Assembly: GCF_000346465.2 (NCBI RefSeq)
Contig: NC_034012.1
Span: 12,922,972 to 12,986,971 of the forward strand
Direction: 5' to 3'
DNA from: Prunus persica
Taxonomy: Eukaryota > Streptophyta > Magnoliopsida > Rosales > Rosaceae
DNA: 64,000 bases
Each line of letters starts with the position of its first letter. The stretch's first letter is position 1. This document shows positions 57,799-64,000 of this stretch, one piece after another. The translations under genes were made by a program, and so were the position numbers. Below the pieces are notes generated by a model. The model was not told where the DNA came from. It made no database searches and worked only from the letters and a program-made list of their open reading frames with translations.

Positions 57799-58767
57799 TA
57801 GGGACGGATTCAGGATTTCAAATTTGACTGGGCTAAATTTAACTTACATATAAATATATTAAGTAGATAGAAATTCAACCGTATGATGTAATTTCATTGA
57901 TAACAATAAATAATAATACCACTAATCAAAGGGGGACATAAACAATTTCTTCTACTTTTCTTTCTTTTTTTCCGCCCGTTGTGCATTCTTTTTTTTCCTT
58001 ATGTGTAGAGATGTGCATATTTCCTTTTCTCCTTTTTATTCTCCAGTGCACTGCAAGGAATTACATAGGATGGTAGCTTATTCAATTGGCTGGACTCACT
58101 GGCAGACCCATGATTTTTTTAGCGAAGGTGCAATTTTGACCAGGATTTATTTATTTATAAATAAATAAAAACAAGCGTGCTCCGATGACAGCTTTTATTT
58201 CTTCAATACATAAGAGTTAGGTTATTCTTGTAAAACTCTTTGTGGCGGCTTTTAACTAGATTGACGTTAGGTCCCTTCATGCATTCATATTATACATGAA
58301 AAATTGTTTTATGTAAAAATATTGGCTAAGTATGAAAAATAGTTTTTCGGAATAATCATTTTTTCAAGATAATTTTTGGCGGCTTTTATTCCTTACACAT
58401 CAAATAAGAAAACTTGATTTTATGAGATTTTAGTATGAAGTATATATTGACTTAATGAGCCATCATTTTTGGCCTAAATCTTATTTTGCACTAAAATCGA
58501 TTTTTCATATTTTGATTTGGTGAGAATTTGATTTTCTAGTATTTTTATTTGAATCCAAATGGGGGGTACTTCTTTATTTACATTGTAAACTTAAGTAAAT
58601 TGAGTAATATAAAAATAAATGAAAGTAAAAGGAGAAAGACATTTACTTAAATGCTGAAAATGAAAATAAGATAGCACCTTAGTAAATTCGCTACTAACTG
58701 GACTATAATTTTTTTATGAGCTGGATAAAAAAAAAACCACCTGGGCTATGCCTATGGTCCGTCCCTG
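57799..58767. mobile_element. hAT-like non-autonomous element (969 bp)
   Basis: TIRs TAGGGACGGATTCAGGA on the left and CAGGGACGGACCATAGGCAT at the right end (reverse complement). Target duplications ACTAGTAT (57791-57798) and GCTAGTAT (58768-58775) match at 7 of 8. The first 300 bp and the last 30 bp match the element at 9045-9385 in inverse orientation. About 630 bp (58102-58731) is extra and begins CACTGGCAGACCCATGA, probably a nested insertion. No transposase. Confidence 0.75.
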
Positions 58768-58775
58768 GCTAGTAT

Positions 58776-60728
58776 GGTAGAGAACAACAACTTCTTTGGC
58801 ATACTTGTCGGCAAGTCCAAATTTTTCCTTTCTTCCTTCCCAAACAGAAAAACCAGAATAAGAAAGGGAAAATATATAAAGTCAGTGCAAACATTTTGGC
58901 AAGCCGTTTTCAGTATTGTTTTTTAAATTGTTATTTGGAGCATGTATTTGTTTTGAACAATCGCTCTCGGGTATGTGCGAGATAATCGTTGACGTATGTG
59001 AAACTTTGAGTAACATATTTTTACATACGTTGACAACTCATAATTATCTATCTGTTTACAGAAAATTATCTTAACATTCACTTTTGTGATAGTTACAACA
59101 ATAATTGGAATTTTTAATTTGTTTTCTTCTATATTTATATATGAATCATTTATGGCTCTAAAGTTATTTACTTACAAATCTGACTTTTTATTATTTATCA
59201 AAATATTGAAATCTGATTTCAATTCTAAAACAGTTTTTGCAGCTAATTTTATTTCTTTTTAATTTTGGAATGGTGTTAGTTTGATCAATTATATTTTGAT
59301 CACAATCAGCACAATTTTAACCGAACATAATAAGAGAGGTAGACACATAGTTGCATCTGCAATTTATGATAGGGAAGATTTTCTCGAACTTAGATAAATT
59401 ATATTGTGATCACAATTAGCACATTATTAACCAGATTAACAATGGTATTGTAGCTAAATAATACATCATCGATGGCATGATTCCTTCCTGACATGAACAA
59501 AAAAACAAAACAAAACAAATAGACATTGGTGCCCTTTTGATTGGTGGATCTAGATCAGAAGAATTTCAGGCTTTTGGAATAAAGGAGAAAGATTTGAACC
59601 CCATCAAAATGACACAAAACCCCACCTCCGCCACACACTGCTTTTCTCCACCCACATCAGAATTTAGAGAGTATGCTAAAAGGAATTAAAAAAAAAAAAT
59701 ACTTTTGTTCATTTCAGTGGTTGGTATAATGGTTACCCTGCCTTCTTCTTTACTCTTTCATTTCTTTATTTGGGGCAAGAAATTCTTCTTTACTCTTTCG
59801 GTGATTCTATTTTAGCCTCAAAACAATTATAACTGATGTGTACTTTAAAAAAAATCATCATTATAACTTCAAACTAAAAAGTAAATTGATTGTATTTGTA
59901 CTCTTTTTAGAGTTACACAAAATCACACAAAGTCACGTGAAGTGAGAAACATACTTAACAAGTGTATACAACACTGTACTTCGATAGACGTATCAGAAAT
60001 ACCCCATCTGATCAGGATCTAAACATAATAATAAATCAAATAAAATACCAGAAGCAATCCATACAAGGCTTTTCTGTACCAGGTTCAAGATAACAGTATG
60101 GTTGGTTATTTGAAAGTTGAACATTTGAAACTTTCCATGCTTTTGCATCTCAAAAGTAGACATCTGGTTCAACTTTTCAAGTTTTTATTACCGTCCTTGA
60201 TTTGTTAATATTATTAAAGTTTAATCAGCAATATTCATGTTGATAAGGGAAAATATAATATTCATTTGGTTGGGAAATATATGCTATGGGGAGGTCAAAT
60301 GCTTGTGGACGTCCACAGATTGTAGCTAACTAAGACTATAACCACCTAACCAATCTTAATATTCTAAGTTTTCATGTTTGTTTTCAATGGAGTTAGGGGT
60401 AGAGTATCAATAGGTCGTACCAAACTAAAATAAAATAATTTAGAGACTGATTAAGAATAATGTTAACTCACATACAACCTTTCCATATCAATAGAAACGA
60501 GATTGTTTGAATTTGAAACATTTTTTAATTCTTAAAAATAACATTTAATATAATCACAATTATATGTTACGAAAATGCACTTCGTCATGATTGAGTACAT
60601 AAAATTGCATCTACATATTCTTTTCCTTTGTATGATTGCATTTAAATGTCATAATTAACCTTGTTAACAGAAGGGTCATTCTACCCGCATTCATTTGCTT
60701 TGTTTATATGTATAAAATTGTTATGAAT
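58776..60728. other. Intergenic spacer, nothing recognised
   Basis: About 2 kb of AT-rich sequence with no supportable gene. Two near copies of 'ATTATATTTTGATCACAATCAGCACA' (about 59287 and 59399) indicate an old local duplication. Confidence 0.5.
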
Positions 60729-60938
60729 TCTTTTTTTTTTTTTTTTGGTTTTTTTGTTTTGTTTTGAGTATAAGTGATAGTTTAAATTAAACGAGAGGGG
60801 GATTTCTCACACTGCTCAAAGTAATCTAACATATCTTTATTATTGCTAAAATCTAGCATCAATGCTGATACCGTAAAGATTCGAACCTGAGATATCTGGT
60901 TTGCAAATCAAAGTTCTTTTTCACTGGGCTGGACTTAG
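60729..60938 (-). repeat. SINE copy (minus strand) with long A-tail
   Basis: Minus strand: AGTCCAGCCCAGTG, then CAGGTTCGAATC (box B). The body ends in ACTATCACTTATACTC, followed by an A-rich tail of about 45 bases (60729-60765). It has about 45 bp of extra body compared with the copy at 6368-6507. Confidence 0.65.
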
Positions 60939-61330
60939 ACTATGTTAGCTATTCTTTTTTGGTCTTAGACACACTTTAAGAGTACAATAAGATCATAGTG
61001 CACTAAGAACGATCCTTAACAGCAAAACATATCACTTTCTATAATAATAAATCATGCATATTGTTAACAATTCAACATCGGGCTCTACAAACGGCATATG
61101 ATCAAAGCTTTAACAAAAGGAAAACTATGATTAGGACCAAAACACAGGAAAAAGAAAGAGGAAAAAGCAGAAAATGTAAAAAAGAAAGAACTATGATTGG
61201 GTGTACTCGAGTTTCCGTGCCAGACATTGATGCTCAACACACGTGTTGACATATGCCAATAGAATGAAAAAGATCAGAATTGACTATTATGCCCTTTACT
61301 GCCAACAAGTTTTTAAATTGAGGTTATAAT
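60939..61330. other. Intergenic spacer
   Basis: A Lys-rich 62-codon frame at 61061-61249 has no recognisable domain and is not called. Confidence 0.5.
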
Positions 61331-61604
61331 AAGAAATATATAAAGCAAAAGACAGATAATAGTAAAACCATTGAAAATATCAGAAAATGCTTTTGGTTAA
61401 TGCAAACATGAAGAATTGAAATTATTAATCAAATGAGAATAATATGGTAAATTCACACTTTTTTATATTTAAACAAATTAAAATTAAAAGAAAAATTAGA
61501 TAATGGATCCTATTTTTATGAAACACAACTACCCATTATCCTTTTTAATTCTAAAATAAATTTAATTTTTTTTTTATAAAAAGGCCGGTTAAAGTGGTTT
61601 CTAG
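61331..61604 (+). mobile_element. Helitron-like copy 3
   Basis: Same family as 45956-46500 (ATATATAAAGCAAAAGAC start, GAAATTATTAATCAAATGAG, CACAACTACCCATTATC). It ends TTTCTAG before T (61601-61604). The terminal hairpin is not recognisable. Confidence 0.65.
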
Positions 61605-61791
61605 TATCAACATTTGTAAAAAAGAAAAGTTTAGCAATGCTCAATCAATTTGTAAGTCGTGTTTTACTTTTGTAATCTCAACATATAATTTGGATTTCAT
61701 GCCCAATCCTTTGAAAAATCCTAATAAATGCCCCACATGGGGAAATTCGTTAAGCGTAGTTAGGTTCAGTTTAGGCCTCCAACAACAGAAC

Positions 61792-61795
<4 letters not shown>

Positions 61796-61830
<35 letters not shown>

Positions 61831-62111
61831 AAAGGCATATAATAAAACATTCAAAATGGCATTCAAAATATCAAAAAATGTCATTGGTTAATGCAAATAT
61901 TAAGAATTGAAAATATTAATTAAATGAGGATAATATGGTAAATTCACACTTTTTCATATTAACAAAATTTAAAATTAAAAAAAAAAACAGATAATGGATT
62001 CTATTTTTATGGAACACAACTACCCATTATCTTTTTTAATTCTAAAATAAAATAAAATTTTTTTTAAAAAAAAGACTCTCGTAGCCGCGGAAGTGCGTGC
62101 GGAGAGGTTAG
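61796..62111 (+). mobile_element. Helitron-like copy 4
   Basis: Homologous body (ATTGGTTAATGCAAATATTAAG, CACAACTACCCATTATC). The start is inside an (AT)n tract at 61797-61826. It ends with an imperfect GC-rich hairpin (CTCTCGTAGCCGC / GTGCGTGCGGAGAG) and TTAG before T. Confidence 0.65.
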
Positions 62112-62144
62112 TGTAACATTATGACTCGGATTAGTTTGGTTTGG

Positions 62145-62838
62145 TTTATTTTATTTAATTTTAATTTTTTTATTATAATATAAGCGATATTAATAGGACT
62201 GTTTTTCGGATGGATCAGAATAAAGGGATTCCAATTCCAATCCAAAAAAATTCAGAATGAAAATTCTATTCCAATTTCATTCCAAAAAATTTCAGAAATT
62301 ATGAATACTCTGAATTTTTGAAATATTTCGGAACTTACATATTTTATATTTTTTAAAAGTAAATATCAAAAACTAGTTCAAAAGTCTGAACATGCTCAAC
62401 CATTTGAATGATTAAAATTGACTCAAAATACAATAAGTTTGGAAAACTATTATATGCTAGTACTTAGATGTTGTTATCCTTTAATAAATAACTTGTGTAT
62501 GTCTATTTGGTCATCAAATTATATTTAGTTGAACATGAAATTAGTAATTGTGTACAATCTAAGATGGAAACCTCAATATATTTCGGAATTCATAATTTCC
62601 TTGGAAGCTCTAGATACATTCCAATTCCAATCCAATTTTTATCGGATTTCCAAACTTTTGGATGTCAGAATTGATTTGAACTTGTCAAATAAAAAATTTT
62701 CAAAACAGAATTGGTCGGAATCTGATTTTCCAATCTAATCTGTATGGTTTTCTATACACTATTAAGGTACTATGAGAATTTGAACCTAAAATTATTGATT
62801 TGCAAGTCACAACCCTTTTTATTGGGTTAGACCTCGTT
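62145..62838 (-). repeat. SINE copy apparently split by an insertion
   Basis: The tRNA-like head lies at 62755-62838 on the minus strand (GGTCTAACCCAATAAAAAGG, AGGTTCAAATTC). The matching tail (ATCGCTTATATTATAATAAA) is at about 62160-62190. Between them are about 560 bp rich in 'GGAATTGGAAT'-like repeats, probably a later insertion whose ends I could not fix. Confidence 0.45.
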
Positions 62839-63530
62839 AGCCGAATTAATTTAGTTTAAGCCTCAAACTAATAGTGTATCCAAACCCAAGGGAACTTAAT
62901 GTGGATTTGGAAGCGCTCACTTCAATAACAACCTAACAAATTGAGAAATTACATAATAATACTGGAGTACGTTCATGTGGTATTACTTGTAAATATGTAG
63001 ACAAATTATATCACATGACTGCATTACCCTACTACACTAAAATTACACGTCACAATCAACCAACACATGAGAAAATGATAAACAGATGGAACTCTTGCCC
63101 CTCAAAGAGCAATAAAATAATAATAATAATATTCCAAAAATCTCCCTAAACTATAAAATACATGGTTTAAATAAAGAAAATAACCCAGCCCTGTAATAAG
63201 AAAGCAAATACCAACAACCAAAAATGGTCGTCTAAGAAAAATATACAAATTTCCAACCCAAAAAACGAGAAAAATATACAGAAGTTGTTGACCCGATACA
63301 ACATTGAGCTCAAAACAAAGCCCAACCAGAAGCATAAATGAAGACGAACACAACAAAATAATATACCCATAACAAAAGCCCAAATCAAAGCCCTAGCAGA
63401 AGCCAACTCCATGTCGAGTTAAGTTGTTTCTTTTATCCGAAACCGCCAAATTCATCCGACGGTTCCTAAAGGCGCCTTCTCCGGCATCCATCTCCGTAAT
63501 TTAACGCGCGCTTTAGAGAGAATCTGGGCA
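62839..63530. other. Intergenic spacer
   Basis: A hydrophobic 81-codon minus-strand frame starts at 63412 (MELASARALIWAFVMGIL) but has no homology that I recognise. It is noted, not called. Confidence 0.4.
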
Positions 63531-63707
63531 GAGACAGCTCGCTCTCTCTTGCTGTCAGCCTCTGTCCCTGGTTTATTTTGGGCTGAGGCTGTTCTTCTGA
63601 CTGCCGTATCTTTTTTTAACCTGACGAGCTACTTCGTTTCTCAGAACGCGCCAATTTGTGGTTTCATCGACTTGTGTAAGCTTCGCGGAATGGAGCTTGC
63701 TTCATAA
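63531..63707 (+). mobile_element. Degenerate Ty1-copia polyprotein fragment
   Basis: The plus frame reads ETARSLLLSASVPGLFWAEA then VLLTAVSFFN. This matches the copia integrase C-terminal motif (ARALLLSSSVP..FWAEAVLTAVYLINR) as I recall it. The match then decays and the frame stops at 63705-63707. Flanking sequence to 64000 is not recognised. Confidence 0.55.
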
Positions 63708-64000
63708 GAATACTCATATCTTCTAAGGTATCACGATTGTCCAAAATGTACGACAATACTTGCTTGTTTATCTCAAAGACATTGCACATACTAATTGGAT
63801 TCCAAGGCTTCGCACCAAGTCTTCACTGACATGCATGCTTAAGTAGGGTCAGGCAGAACCGTTGTTGCCTGATGGGAACTTCCCCCATATTTCTATCAAT
63901 AGAGAGTTCTGTCACTTGGTCTGAACCTATTTATTCTATTCCTATGACTGTTCAGTGATGGGTTTTCTCCTTTTAGGATTAGGTTTCTATCTCATATCGT
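63708..64000. other. Window end, nothing recognised
   Basis: No gene or repeat identified. It may be more of the decayed copia element. Confidence 0.4.

Noticed and set aside
63167..63412. Hydrophobic 81-codon frame (MELASARALIWAF...)
   Set aside because: T-rich DNA gives hydrophobic translations by chance. No family recognised, no splice or promoter support.
1..64000. CRISPR array, bacterial operon or integrated virus
   Set aside because: No regularly spaced repeats, no prokaryotic gene spacing, and no viral genes recognised.

Overview
This window is nuclear DNA from a flowering plant, almost certainly a eudicot. The genes carry GT-AG introns, non-coding DNA is AT-rich, the proteins are plant families (plastid translocator, plastid tryptophan synthase, FBD-type F-box proteins, nepenthesin-like proteases), and plant transposons are scattered throughout. 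A woody rosid, perhaps Rosaceae, is my guess from overall feel only. No CRISPR array, prokaryotic operon, rRNA gene or intact tRNA gene was seen. I found no previously undescribed biological system. The interest lies in unusual active sites, a decaying gene array and well-bounded mobile elements.

Layout. 1-5.7 kb: two tandem single-exon aspartic protease genes on the minus strand, with a hAT-like element between them. 6-11.4 kb: transposon-rich spacer with a Mutator-like element split by a solo LTR. 11.7-15.6 kb: plastid glucose-6-phosphate/phosphate translocator gene (plus, 5 coding exons). 18.4-21.7 kb: tryptophan synthase beta chain gene (minus, 5 exons). 23.6-31.3 kb: DAWDLE-type FHA-domain gene (minus, 10 coding exons and a probable 5' UTR intron). 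31.4-39.6 kb: spacer with MITEs, a hAT element, a probable Pack-MULE and a LINE remnant. 39.7-51.4 kb: three intact tandem F-box/LRR/FBD genes (plus, 3 exons each) and a fourth decayed copy interrupted by a solo LTR. 51.6-54.3 kb: a second, larger solo LTR and a LINE 3' remnant. 55.2-57.3 kb: SGP-type small GTPase gene (minus, 6 exons). 57.8-64 kb: a hAT-like element, Helitron-like copies, SINEs and a copia fragment.

Functionally the genes are unrelated single-copy housekeeping loci plus two tandem families: secreted protease-like proteins and SCF adaptor candidates. The order GPT - TSB - FBD F-box - SGP matches what I recall of Arabidopsis chromosome 5 around At5g54800-At5g54840, so this is probably a conserved ancestral block. 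Exon boundaries were placed by hand from GT-AG sites, reading-frame continuity and family similarity. Recalled family facts should be verified by search.
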